Origin: Eutreptiella sp. 'Long Island Sound 2002'
Taxonomy: Eukaryota > Euglenozoa > Euglenophyceae > Eutreptiales > Eutreptiaceae
DNA: 64,000 nt
Assembly (NCBI GenBank): GCA_964036045.1
Contig: OZ038385.1
Location: forward strand, 24,450,853-24,514,852
Direction: 5' to 3'
The position numbers were made by a program, and so were the translations under genes. Below the pieces are notes generated by a model. It did not search any database and had not been told where the DNA came from. It saw only the letters and a program-made list of their open reading frames with translations. Shown here piece by piece: positions 1-9,700 of this stretch. Positions within the stretch are counted from its first letter, which is position 1. Every line of letters begins with the position of its first letter.

Positions 1-26
1 ATCCCACGTGCTATGTTGTTTCATGT

Positions 27-1094
27 ATGGATTTTGAGGAATACCGATACACTGGACTTGCATTAATGTCCATGATGTTGCCAACAAATCTGCATTTTAC
101 AGGGGCACGCCCCAGGGGCCTACTTGAAATATATTTGCGGCTCCATAACATTCCGCAAGACAGACGTCAGGTACAGATCTTTGCAGGACTCCTACATGCT
201 GGGGTTTTTGATGCGGCATCATTGACAGCAAAACATGGATTATTGCATCATCTGTATGTGCAACACGGAGGTTGTGTTGCACAACATTTCATCAACTGTA
301 TGCAAATTCTCACTGCACATGTTACCATGCGATGTTACAACCTGACAGTCTCACTCGACGACTGTCGCCTGCCACAAAGTCTGTTGTCTGTCTGCAATGC
401 CTACACACAACGAGTAATTGCAGAGGTTCTGCATAAGCAAGAAGATGTGTGCATCAATCCCGTACTCAATACTGGGACACCGTTGCTTGAACTATTAATT
501 ACGGTACAGCGTGTCAATGAGGAACGGGTTGTACGATACCTCTGTCGCAATCGACTTGACCGTGGCAGTATGCCGAACAATATGTTGTTACTTACAATCC
601 TGGGATCTAAGGGGTCCATCAGTAACATCCTCCAAACAACGTATTGCCTTGGACAACAGGTGATCCAGGGTGGTCGTGTTCAGCCCAATGTTCACGGTAA
701 ATTTTTTCCACATGCATTCTGTGGTTCACAAAGTTCATCTAGGGAACAGCAATTGCTCGATCTACGCAATCGGGGTCTCGTATATACTCGAAATTTTTTT
801 ATGGGTCTGAGCCCCATCGATTTCTTCATTCACGCAATGGCAGGTCGTGAGGCGCTCGTTGAGGGTGCAACCAGTACTGCACAATCAGGTTATGCAATGC
901 GGTTGGCAATGAAGATGCTTGAACACAATACATCACACTATGACTACACTATTCGCGATCAGTATGGTAACATTGTACAATTCTTATATGCATCTGACGG
1001 TTTCGACCGGCGCTTCACGTGGCATTGCAGTCCGTTAAATGTGCTAGCAGTGGCCACAGACGTTCTGCAGCAATGCACAGGTGTATATAAGTAG
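27..1094 (+). CDS. Hypothetical protein, 355 aa
   Basis: I do not recognise this protein. It starts at an ATG almost at the window edge, and other nearby ATGs are in closed frames. It looks soluble, mixed alpha/beta, rich in Cys and His but without a clear zinc-knuckle spacing, and with no obvious membrane segment. The middle is rich in Leu and Ile and could form helical repeats of the ankyrin or HEAT sort, but I see no diagnostic repeat. The next gene starts 4 bases after its stop, so the two are probably expressed together. Function unknown. Confidence 0.7.
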   Translation: MDFEEYRYTGLALMSMMLPTNLHFTGARPRGLLEIYLRLHNIPQDRRQVQIFAGLLHAGVFDAASLTAKHGLLHHLYVQHGGCVAQHFINCMQILTAHVTMRCYNLTVSLDDCRLPQSLLSVCNAYTQRVIAEVLHKQEDVCINPVLNTGTPLLELLITVQRVNEERVVRYLCRNRLDRGSMPNNMLLLTILGSKGSISNILQTTYCLGQQVIQGGRVQPNVHGKFFPHAFCGSQSSSREQQLLDLRNRGLVYTRNFFMGLSPIDFFIHAMAGREALVEGATSTAQSGYAMRLAMKMLEHNTSHYDYTIRDQYGNIVQFLYASDGFDRRFTWHCSPLNVLAVATDVLQQCTGVYK

Positions 1095-1098
1095 AAAT

Positions 1099-1794
1099 AT
1101 GGAAGTGATGGATTTGTTTGATGCAGATATGGCATTCACAATTTTGACGGTCATGATGACCAATGGCGGTGGCACTTCATTGGACATTGTAATCAACAGC
1201 GATGCTTCTTCACCAGTGCATGCCAATACACACAACACAGTACAATTATCACACCTGATACCACACAGACGGCGTAAACGACATAAACGTAAGTGGCAAT
1301 GCACGAATGATGAAACATGCTGTTCGTGTTGTCTGGAACCTTTGAATACTGCTGACGTGGTTGTGTTACCACAGTGCCAACACACATTCCATTTAGAATG
1401 TGTTTTGCAACTAGTACGATTGCCCACTGGGGTACTATGTCCGTTATGCCGCACGCCAATACAGAAAGAGGATTTGCATGCAATTATGGGTAAGCAACCA
1501 ACAGTTAGGCATCTACAACGATGTCATCAAACACTGTGTGCCATACAGGACCTGCAAACATGCGGTCCGTGTAGTGATCAAATTTTTTTGCAGAGATTTG
1601 CCAGGGCGGTGCGTGTTCGCTTGACTGACAGCCTGTGCTACAACGTGTGCATCCATGCTATCGTTCGTTCCATTCAACTCAAATTGATGGTACAACAGAC
1701 AGTGCGACAGCAAATGGCGGACAACACTGACATGGATTATCTTCTGCAGAAAACAATAAACGATCAATTGTCAGTTTCACGTCACGTACAATGA
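1099..1794 (+). CDS. RING-finger protein, probable E3 ubiquitin ligase
   Basis: This 231-residue protein carries a RING-H2 type zinc finger at roughly residues 74-117. The pattern is CSCC, then CQHTFHLEC, then CPLC, giving the C-x2-C ... C-x-H-x2-H-x2-C ... C-x2-C ligand set. RING domains of this type recruit E2 enzymes and transfer ubiquitin; viral ones usually redirect host proteins to the proteasome. A short basic run (RRRKRHKRK) just before the RING could be a nuclear signal. The ATG at 1099 was chosen because the frame upstream opens only with GTG. The C-terminal half is helical and unrecognised, so the target is unknown. The next gene starts 4 bases after the stop. Confidence 0.85.
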   Translation: MEVMDLFDADMAFTILTVMMTNGGGTSLDIVINSDASSPVHANTHNTVQLSHLIPHRRRKRHKRKWQCTNDETCCSCCLEPLNTADVVVLPQCQHTFHLECVLQLVRLPTGVLCPLCRTPIQKEDLHAIMGKQPTVRHLQRCHQTLCAIQDLQTCGPCSDQIFLQRFARAVRVRLTDSLCYNVCIHAIVRSIQLKLMVQQTVRQQMADNTDMDYLLQKTINDQLSVSRHVQ

Positions 1795-1797
1795 AAA

Positions 1798-2145
1798 ATG
1801 ACACAAAGGCATTTTCTGCGTGCCGGGCTGTGGTGGGGCAGATTCGAATGGGCACCAATCAAACCGGACCATATACCATTTCATGATTTGCATTTAATCC
1901 ATCTGGACCATCCGCCCCATGGTTTTGCAGACCACGCCTGGGTAAATCAATTTTACGTATCCGATGGTCTCATCGTTTTTCTGGCCACTACAAATTTGGA
2001 CAACACAACAGCAGTGCAAAGCATACTACAGGGATTGATGTATAATTTGCACCCTGACAAAATCGCAATGTGGTGCAGTAATGTTACGACTTTGTTTCAG
2101 GAGGCTGAGGTAGTATGTGCTTTAAAACTATGTATAGCTGCGTAA
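1798..2145 (+). CDS. Hypothetical protein, 115 aa
   Basis: Unrecognised small protein following the RING gene with only three bases between stop and start, so a shared transcript is likely. It is rich in His, Trp and Asp in its first half (a DHIPFHD stretch), has no membrane segment, and ends in a helical stretch with two Cys. I cannot assign a function. Confidence 0.6.
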   Translation: MTQRHFLRAGLWWGRFEWAPIKPDHIPFHDLHLIHLDHPPHGFADHAWVNQFYVSDGLIVFLATTNLDNTTAVQSILQGLMYNLHPDKIAMWCSNVTTLFQEAEVVCALKLCIAA

Positions 2146-2160
2146 TGTAATAAGTAATTG

Positions 2161-2289
2161 ATGATTCTACGAGATTTACTGGCTGAGGTTTTTCACACTG
2201 TGCGGAATATTCAGTTGGTCTGTGTGTGTGTTTTGGGAGCTTTGCTGGCTAAATTAGAATGGACCAGATTACAAGTTGGTCACAATTAG
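2161..2289 (+). CDS. Possible 42-aa single-pass membrane peptide
   Basis: A short ATG-started frame fills most of the gap between its neighbours and encodes a hydrophobic stretch (LVCVCVLGALLAKL) preceded by a polar N-terminus. Its 3' end overlaps the start of the next gene by about 30 bases, as other genes here do. It is too short to be sure of; it could equally be leader or intergenic DNA. Confidence 0.3.
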   Translation: MILRDLLAEVFHTVRNIQLVCVCVLGALLAKLEWTRLQVGHN

Positions 2290-2480
2290 CACAGCAATTT
2301 GAGTATGAGATGCATACGGCTGCACATACGTTGTACCCCCATGTTGCCATGTTGAACATATTTGCAACATACACACCCATTATACAGCACACGTTCCGCT
2401 GTGCGGACAATCGTTCTGACGGATCAGTTTCAACGGTTTCAACGGAGTACGACTACGCACATTCAGACAGCGATTTCTGA
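2259..2480 (+). CDS. Hypothetical small protein, 73 aa
   Basis: Small soluble protein with a Ser/Asp-rich, acidic C-terminus (ends in HSDSDF). Its TGA stop overlaps the ATG of the following NTPase gene by one base (TGATG), a close coupling that supports it being real. No family recognised. Confidence 0.5.
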   Translation: MDQITSWSQLAQQFEYEMHTAAHTLYPHVAMLNIFATYTPIIQHTFRCADNRSDGSVSTVSTEYDYAHSDSDF

Positions 2481-4204
2481 TGGGTATAGCTATACCCATG
2501 GCCCAGCAGTACTACCTGTTCCGCTGTAGTATCTGGAACCCGGAGATATTCAGGATGGTACAAATTGCTGACGATTTACCTGAAGGATTCATTGTGATTC
2601 ATTCCCCGAATATATTAATATGGTGGCTTCTTGCCGTACCGGCTGTCAAACTGGCTGCAGAGGCAGGTCGTATATCCTATGATGATGCAGTGTTATCAGT
2701 CAGCAGCCTGTATAAAAACTGGTTGCGCGAATATGCAACAGATCACCAGCGTGTCACCTTCCTCTATGGTCAGCACATGCCCGTGTACCTGACTAGATAC
2801 ATGTATGGCACCCATGGCCCTGTCCGCCGATTTTTACGTAGATTTATCCGGATGTTGAGGGAGCATGGCCTATTGTCTCTGACGCCCCCCCACGGGACAA
2901 ATCCGATCATGTTACACGATTCACCGTTCCCTAGTTTGGATCTGGCTGGGCTGGATGGGCTGGATGATATATGCACAGCGTTGTGTCAAGCAGAACACGT
3001 GGCCATTGCACAGGGCAAACTATTGCCTGGTCGATGGCGAACTCTGTTGTGGGACTCACTATTGCGAATATCATCGGGTATTGTACGGGTCAATTGTATT
3101 CATGAGATAATGTGGTCACTATTTGGTGTCACCACCACATACATACATCCGCTTCAACAAGCATATGCACGGTACATGTGTGGGCAATGGCTACTGACAT
3201 CAGACACAACGGTACGAAATATTCAAAAGCTACTTAAACTATTACAACAGTGGAGGACAAGAAGGGAATGTTTACAGGTCATATGTGGTGCACGTGGTTC
3301 AGGAAAAAGCCATCTGCTGTGTCATAGTGTGCGTGTCTGTACAGACAACGACCTGACAGATGCTGACGTTTATAAATGCGAGTATCTGGCCGTGGACAAC
3401 TGTGAAAGCCTTTCGGCCTCTGCACTGGTGGACCTTTTGTGGCAGAGGGTGCATCACTCCAAGTACACACAGATTGCTGGTGATCAGGTGCGAACCAGTG
3501 GTACTGTATGGGACATCTTAGTGGATTTCGCCACCAAACTGCAAACCCTACATAACCTTGGGCCGTTGGCATTTTTGTCGCCCAACGCAATGCAAATAAG
3601 GCCGGAAGTCATGGCATTCAGGCACCCCAGGGAGATCTTGAAGTGGGCATCAAGTCTGTCAACTGCATATATCCTATATACAGATGACCGCAATGTTGCA
3701 ACAGATCTGAATTGGGGTTGGGATTGGGAATCCGGAAGGAATGATTCAATTCTACTCCGCAATGGTGCCATAGGTACCGGACAATGTGTGTGGGATTGTT
3801 TGCATGACAGAATCATGTCTTACGACGGAATCAGGTATGACAACGAAAAAAAAGTGGGAATTATTTTGAGTGACACTGAAGAAGGTAAAAAAGTGCACAT
3901 GTCATTCGCAACTGCAAGACACAAACTAATTGGACTCCCTGTACTGGTCAGCAGGGACATACCTCCCATTGCCACCCGTACGTTTCATGGGTATCATATG
4001 TTGGCGCTTCATACTGCCACTGAGGGGGGGTACATGAAGCGGGCGCTGCAGCATGCATATTCTTTGGGTTGTACAAATGTCACGCTTTGCAAACATGCTA
4101 AGAGTAACAGCAAGGCACAAATTGCGGACAATGATTCACTCTTTCTTGTTCAACCATCTACTTATAATGTCATATTGAAGTCGGATTTATTGCAGGATGT
4201 ATAG
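2480..4204 (+). CDS. P-loop NTPase, function unknown
   Basis: A 574-residue protein with a clear Walker A motif, GARGSGKS, at about residues 270-277 (Lys276) on a predicted beta-strand (LQVIC). A following LAVDN-CES stretch could be a poor Walker B. The first 250 residues and the C-terminal 200 are unrecognised. The order resembles AAA or STAND ATPases with an N-terminal adaptor more than the NCLDV A32-type packaging ATPase, whose usual Walker A and Asp-Glu context I do not see. The start could be 2480 or the ATG at 2498. The 5' end lies in a perfect 16-bp palindrome. Confidence 0.65.
   Translation: MGIAIPMAQQYYLFRCSIWNPEIFRMVQIADDLPEGFIVIHSPNILIWWLLAVPAVKLAAEAGRISYDDAVLSVSSLYKNWLREYATDHQRVTFLYGQHMPVYLTRYMYGTHGPVRRFLRRFIRMLREHGLLSLTPPHGTNPIMLHDSPFPSLDLAGLDGLDDICTALCQAEHVAIAQGKLLPGRWRTLLWDSLLRISSGIVRVNCIHEIMWSLFGVTTTYIHPLQQAYARYMCGQWLLTSDTTVRNIQKLLKLLQQWRTRRECLQVICGARGSGKSHLLCHSVRVCTDNDLTDADVYKCEYLAVDNCESLSASALVDLLWQRVHHSKYTQIAGDQVRTSGTVWDILVDFATKLQTLHNLGPLAFLSPNAMQIRPEVMAFRHPREILKWASSLSTAYILYTDDRNVATDLNWGWDWESGRNDSILLRNGAIGTGQCVWDCLHDRIMSYDGIRYDNEKKVGIILSDTEEGKKVHMSFATARHKLIGLPVLVSRDIPPIATRTFHGYHMLALHTATEGGYMKRALQHAYSLGCTNVTLCKHAKSNSKAQIADNDSLFLVQPSTYNVILKSDLLQDV
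2482..2497. repeat. Perfect 16-bp palindrome at gene start
   Basis: GGGTATAGCTATACCC is an exact inverted repeat between the two candidate ATG codons (2480 and 2498) of the P-loop NTPase gene. If 2498 is the real start, it would lie immediately upstream of the coding region and could be a protein-binding site or RNA hairpin. It may also be chance. Confidence 0.5.
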
Positions 4205-4229
4205 TGTGTAATGTAATAAATACACAACG

Positions 4230-4820
4230 ATGAGTCGTACTGGGTGGATCTTTGCTGCGATCTTGATTGTTGTGCTTATCCTCCTCCTCCTCTTTTGGTT
4301 TGCGCAATGCAAAAAATCAACAACTGACAATGTTCAACAAACTTATTCCCCCCACGTTGCACCCAATGATACAATACCGATACCATCTGATGGTTCCATT
4401 TTGAAGTTTTTGAATGTTAGTCGTGATGTGACATTTGGTGATCATGACGGACTGCATGATGTTGAAACCCCTGACGAAAGATTCAGCAGGGCTAAGCGCA
4501 AGTTACCACAACATAGCTTGGTAACCGGTGTTTACAGCGATGCACAGCGGCGCAAACTTTTGGATCGCATATCCAGGCGACCCTTTTGCTCACAGCGCAC
4601 ACGTTCATGGCGAACACAGTTCTCCGACCATTTGCGTGGGGACGTCAGACCACTGCATCAGAATAATTGGAACATTATGAGACCAATGCGCTCCAATTAC
4701 ACACTGGACTTGCATGCAGGCGCATTGGGTACGGTCAGTGGGTATGGTAATTGGGATGCTAAGGGGGGTGTTGCAAGCAACTATTTTGATGATGACATCC
4801 TGATTCCTCCTGCCGCCTGA
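4230..4820 (+). CDS. Single-pass membrane protein, possible minor virion protein
   Basis: The 196-residue protein begins with MSRTGW and a strong transmembrane helix (about residues 6-26, Ile/Leu/Val-rich), followed by a soluble domain. The C-terminal half has a HLRGDVRPL ... NWN ... DLHAGALG series that recalls small NCLDV membrane-anchored virion proteins with an FRGD ... DL.pGAL pattern. That resemblance is from memory of the pattern only. Likely placed in the inner virion membrane or an ER-derived membrane. Upstream is AT-rich (GTAATGTAATAAATACAC). Confidence 0.6.
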   Translation: MSRTGWIFAAILIVVLILLLLFWFAQCKKSTTDNVQQTYSPHVAPNDTIPIPSDGSILKFLNVSRDVTFGDHDGLHDVETPDERFSRAKRKLPQHSLVTGVYSDAQRRKLLDRISRRPFCSQRTRSWRTQFSDHLRGDVRPLHQNNWNIMRPMRSNYTLDLHAGALGTVSGYGNWDAKGGVASNYFDDDILIPPAA

Positions 4821-4828
4821 TTGTTTGT

Positions 4829-5806
4829 ATGTCCAGGTGTTTGTGTATTATGGTGTCGCCAGATGTACAGGTGTACAATGGCGACATTGAAGTTCATCCG
4901 CTGCTGGGTTCCATGGTCAACATGGCCACCGGACAGAACACAATTTACACACGTACGTGGGTGGTATATCTTGTAAACATAAATGTGGACTTACAACGCC
5001 TCAGTGATAGTATATGTGTGACAGATATCGATGTTGCAGACCCACAAGTACCCACGGTGGTGATGATGCAGTATCACAACCAAACAAGGGGCTTTCTGTT
5101 AAAGCGTCAAAAAAAACAACGATGGTTCCGCAGTATGCTCAATATGGACGTTGCATACAACGGAAAGATACCACACTTCAAGATATCCAGTCGCAATACA
5201 ATTCATGTCACCGGTTGCTGTCAGGCCACAATGCTTTGCACAATAATACGTTATTTGCTACATAGATACATGAACAATGGTCTCACGTTGTGTCCAGGCG
5301 CTCAGGATCATACATCAATCAATTCAAAATCAGTCGGTTTTGTATTGGATGTGGTGATGAGCAATGTGTCTTTTGTTCAGAATGTCCATGAAATACCTGT
5401 ACATGTGCCGCGTATGGTTGATATTGCAAAGGCCATCAATGACGATGTGAGTGATGAGGGTTGTAACTGGACTGCAGTTGTACGACAAAGACAATCCACT
5501 TTGAATGTTGTTGCATTTGGGGCAAATATGGATTGGAAAGCGCAATTTGTGTTTGCATTTGTTCCCTTACGGTCACAATTGGATTGGTACTTCATCAAAC
5601 CTACGGATGCATCGACAATTTGGGATCTGAGGATTGGAACGCGATCTGCATGTGACAGTTTCCGAATATTCCAGAGTGGTTCAGTTGTTCAGGTTGGACG
5701 CTGGCCAAGCCAAATGATCGGAAGACAATCACAACTGCTTTCCTTTCTGTCCTCATTTAAGACACAAACTGACGCATTTATATACAAAGAACAACATGCC
5801 TCGTAA
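4829..5806 (+). CDS. TATA-binding-protein-like transcription factor
   Basis: A 325-residue protein whose central part (about residues 112-142) reads GKIPHFKI ... NTIHVTGC followed by a helix. This matches the strand-strand-TGC-helix signature of TBP repeats as seen in divergent NCLDV TBP-like proteins. TBP positions RNA polymerase at promoters; a viral one would fit the capping enzyme, RPB5 and VLTF3 genes elsewhere in the window. The second TBP repeat is not obvious by eye, so the assignment is moderate. Its 3' end overlaps the next gene by 11 bases. Confidence 0.55.
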   Translation: MSRCLCIMVSPDVQVYNGDIEVHPLLGSMVNMATGQNTIYTRTWVVYLVNINVDLQRLSDSICVTDIDVADPQVPTVVMMQYHNQTRGFLLKRQKKQRWFRSMLNMDVAYNGKIPHFKISSRNTIHVTGCCQATMLCTIIRYLLHRYMNNGLTLCPGAQDHTSINSKSVGFVLDVVMSNVSFVQNVHEIPVHVPRMVDIAKAINDDVSDEGCNWTAVVRQRQSTLNVVAFGANMDWKAQFVFAFVPLRSQLDWYFIKPTDASTIWDLRIGTRSACDSFRIFQSGSVVQVGRWPSQMIGRQSQLLSFLSSFKTQTDAFIYKEQHAS

Positions 5807-6764
5807 GGTGAACAGAATCACATTTGATTTGTTGGAGAAACCAGCAGGCAGAGTAACTGCCAGTGTCAGATGGCAGCCTGTACCAGCAGAATGGTTTTTG
5901 CAGTGGTTCGAGTGTAAGGAATATTTACGTGACGAGTTTCTGCACACGGATAGATCAGATATGGCACGCAAGATTGAGGAGGCAAAGGGCCAGGCCACAA
6001 TTGCTGAGGATGATGAGGATCCCTTTGCTGACATTGAGGCAGAAGATGAGGCACAAGAGGAAGAAGTTGAGGCAAAGGGTGAGGTTGAGGTTGAGGTTGA
6101 GGGTGGGGTGGAGGAAGGTGATGCACAGACAGAATGTGACTCTGAAGGTCGCAAGCAACTGAATCAGACAGACGCGATTGAATGTAGTAGTAAGACCAAG
6201 TCCGCGTCAGGTCGACAACGAAGAAGAAGGCTGCGCAGACTGAACAGGAGTGCTGATCACATACAATCTGTAGGATCAGATCATATACAATCAGTAGGAT
6301 CAGATCACATACAATCAGAGTCGGATCACATAAAATCAGTAGAGTCAGATCACATACAATCAGTAGGATCAGATACACACATACCTCCCACGGTGGATAT
6401 GCATTCGCACGACACACACCACGAGTCAAAGAAACGGAAACGAAAGCATCGTGCACACAGCACAGTGGCTGATAGAGAAGATTTGTTGCGCCAACTGCAC
6501 GTGCTACGGCACCGTTTCAAACAAGCACGTATACCACAGGACGTGGAGAATGAAACTGACGTGAACCGCCTGCAAACCATAGTTACACAGAATGTTAAGC
6601 AACTGCAACAGAGCCGCACGGTTGCCATGTATAAGCTGGTAATGATTGGTGTGCTGTTGCCAATCGAGGTCGTGTGCTCAAAATTTCTGCGACTGAATAT
6701 GTCACGGTTCATCGACTTCCACTATGCCAACATTCGTTGCAAAATTTTTGGTTTTGTGACATGA
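5796..6764 (+). CDS. Charged repeat-containing protein, 322 aa
   Basis: The first 55 residues look folded. Then comes an acidic tract (EDDEDPFADIEAEDEAQEEE), a VEVEVEGG run, a basic stretch (RQRRRRLRRLNR), an 8-residue tandem repeat of the form SDHIQSVG, and another basic tract (KKRKRKHR). The C-terminus has a Leu-rich coiled-coil-like helix and ends in a hydrophobic segment. Such alternating charge suggests a nucleic-acid or chromatin-binding protein with a disordered middle. No family recognised. A TATA-like TTTATATAC lies 20 bases before the ATG. The stop is the left border of the large repeat array. Confidence 0.6.
   Translation: MPRKVNRITFDLLEKPAGRVTASVRWQPVPAEWFLQWFECKEYLRDEFLHTDRSDMARKIEEAKGQATIAEDDEDPFADIEAEDEAQEEEVEAKGEVEVEVEGGVEEGDAQTECDSEGRKQLNQTDAIECSSKTKSASGRQRRRRLRRLNRSADHIQSVGSDHIQSVGSDHIQSESDHIKSVESDHIQSVGSDTHIPPTVDMHSHDTHHESKKRKRKHRAHSTVADREDLLRQLHVLRHRFKQARIPQDVENETDVNRLQTIVTQNVKQLQQSRTVAMYKLVMIGVLLPIEVVCSKFLRLNMSRFIDFHYANIRCKIFGFVT
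6253..6374 (+). repeat. In-frame 24-bp tandem repeat in CDS
   Basis: Five imperfect copies of GATCACATACAATCAGTAG plus 5 bases (one copy shortened to 21 bp) encode SDHIQSVG units. Copy lengths keep the reading frame. Slippage in this tract would change protein length without frameshift. Confidence 0.85.
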
Positions 6765-6767
6765 AGG

Positions 6768-9700
6768 GATTGGGGGACATCATGCCCCTCCCCCCACGCG
6801 TGGTTGCTCTGTCCCATTCCCATTGGGGGACATCATGCCCCTCCCCCCCACGCGTGGTTGCTCTGTCCCATTTCCATTGGGGGACATCATGCCCCCCCCC
6901 CCCCACGCGTGGTTGCTCTGTCCCATTCCCATTGGGGGACATCATGCCCCTCCCCCCCACGCGTGGTTGCTCTGTCCCATTTCCATTGGGGGACATCATG
7001 CCCCCCCCCCATCATCCCATTGGGGGACATCATGCCCCCCCCCATCATCCCATTGGGGGACATCATGCCCCCCCCATCATCCCATTGGGGGACATCATGC
7101 CCCCCCCATCATCCCATTGGGGGACATCATGCCCCCCCCATCATCCCATTGGGGGACATCATGCCCCTCCCCCCACGCGTGGTTGCTCTGTCCCATTCCC
7201 ATTGGGGGACATCATGCCCCTCCCCCCACGCGTGGTTGCTCTGTCCCATTCCCATTGGGGGACATCATGCCCCCCCCCCCATCATCCCATTGGGGGACAT
7301 CATGCCCCCCCCCATCATCCCATTGGGGGACATCATGCCCCCCCCATCATCCCATTGGGGGACATCATGCCCCCCCCCATCATCCCATTGGGGGACATCA
7401 TGCCCCCCCCATCATCCCATTGGGGGACATCATGCCCCCCCCATCATCCCATTGGGGGACATCATGCCCCTCCCCCCACGCGTGGTTGCTCTGTCCCATT
7501 CCCATTGGGGGACATCATGCCCCTCCCCCCACGCGTGGTTGCTCTGTCCCATTCCCATTGGGGGACATCATGCCCCTCCCCCCACGCGTGGTTGCTCTGT
7601 CCCATTCCCATTGGGGGACATCATGCCCCCCCCCCATCATCCCATTGGGGGACATCATGCCCCCCCCCCCATCATCCCATTGGGGGACATCATGCCCCCC
7701 CCATCATCCCATTGGGGGACATCATGCCCCTCCCCCCCACGCGTGGTTGCTCTGTCCCATTCCCATTGGGGGACATCATGCCCCTCCCCCCACGCGTGGT
7801 TGCTCTGTCCCATTCCCATTGGGGGACATCATGCCCCCCCCCCATCATCCCATTGGGGGACATCATGCCCCCCCCCATCATCCCATTGGGGGACATCATG
7901 CCCCCCCCATCATCCCATTGGGGGACATCATGCCCCCCCCCATCATCCCATTGGGGGACATCATGCCCCTCCCCCCACGCGTGGTTGCTCTGTCCCATTC
8001 CCATTGGGGGACATCATGCCCCTCCCCCCACGCGTGGTTGCTCTGTCCCATTCCCATTGGGGGACATCATGCCCCTCCCCCCACGCGTGGTTGCTCTGTC
8101 CCATTCCCATTGGGGGACATCATGCCCCCCCCCCATCATCCCATTGGGGGACATCATGCCCCCCCCCATCATCCCATTGGGGGACATCATGCCCCCCCCA
8201 TCATCCCATTGGGGGACATCATGCCCCCCCCCATCATCCCATTGGGGGACATCATGCCCCCCCCCATCATCCCATTGGGGGACATCATGCCCCCCCCATC
8301 ATCCCATTGGGGGACATCATGCCCCCCCCATCATCCCATTGGGGGACATCATGCCCCTCCCCCCCACGCGTGGTTGCTCTGTCCCATTCCCATTGGGGGA
8401 CATCATGCCCCCCCCATCATCCCATTGGGGGACATCATGCCCCTCCCCCCCACGCGTGGTTGCTCTGTCCCATTCCCATTGGGGGACATCATGCCCCCCC
8501 CATCATCCCATTGGGGGACATCATGCCCCTCCCCCCACGCGTGGTTGCTCTGTCCCATTCCCATTGGGGGACATCATGCCCCCCCCATCATCCCATTGGG
8601 GGACATCATGCCCCCCCCATCATCCCATTGGGGGACATCATGCCCCCCCCATCATCCCATTGGGGGACATCATGCCCCTCCCCCCACGCGTGGTTGCTCT
8701 GTCCCATTCCCATTGGGGGACATCATGCCCCCCCCATCATCCCATTGGGGGACATCATGCCCCCCCATCATCCCATTGGGGGACATCATGCCCCCCCCAT
8801 CATCCCATTGGGGGACATCATGCCCCTCCCCCCCACGCGTGGTTGCTCTGTCCCATTCCCATTGGGGGACATCATGCCCCCCCCATCATCCCATTGGGGG
8901 ACATCATGCCCCTCCCCCCCACGCGTGGTTGCTCTGTCCCATTCCCATTGGGGGACATCATGCCCCCCCCCCATCATCCCATTGGGGGACATCATGCCCC
9001 TCCCCCCCACGCGTGGTTGCTCTGTCCCATTCCCATTGGGGGACATCATGCCCCCCCCATCATCCCATTGGGGGACATCATGCCCCTCCCCCCACGCGTG
9101 GTTGCTCTGTCCCATTCCCATTGGGGGACATCATGCCCCCCCCATCATCCCATTGGGGGACATCATGCCCCTCCCCCCACGCGTGGTTGCTCTGTCCCAT
9201 TCCCATTGGGGGACATCATGCCCCCCCCATCATCCCATTGGGGGACATCATGCCCCCCCATCATCCCATTGGGGGACATCATGCCCCCCCCCATCATCCC
9301 ATTGGGGGACATCATGCCCCTCCCCCCCACGCGTGGTTGCTCTGTCCCATTCCCATTGGGGGACATCATGCCCCCCCCATCATCCCATTGGGGGACATCA
9401 TGCCCCTCCCCCCACGCGTGGTTGCTCTGTCCCATTTCCATTGGGGGACATCATGCCCCCCCCATCATCCCATTGGGGGACATCATGCCCCTCCCCCCAC
9501 GCGTGGTTGCTCTGTCCCATTTCCATTGGGGGACATCATGCCCCTTGCCCCCACGCGTGGTTGCTTTGACCCATTCCCATTGGGGGACATCATGCCCCCC
9601 CCATCATCCCATTGGGGGACATCATGCCCCCCCATCATCCCATTGGGGGACATCATGCCCCCCCCATCATCCCATTGGGGGACATCATGCCCCTCCCCCC

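Noticed and set aside
2480..4204. Assignment of the P-loop protein as the A32-type packaging ATPase
   Set aside because: The Walker A is clear but the expected Walker B and following motifs and the usual ~250-residue size are missing.
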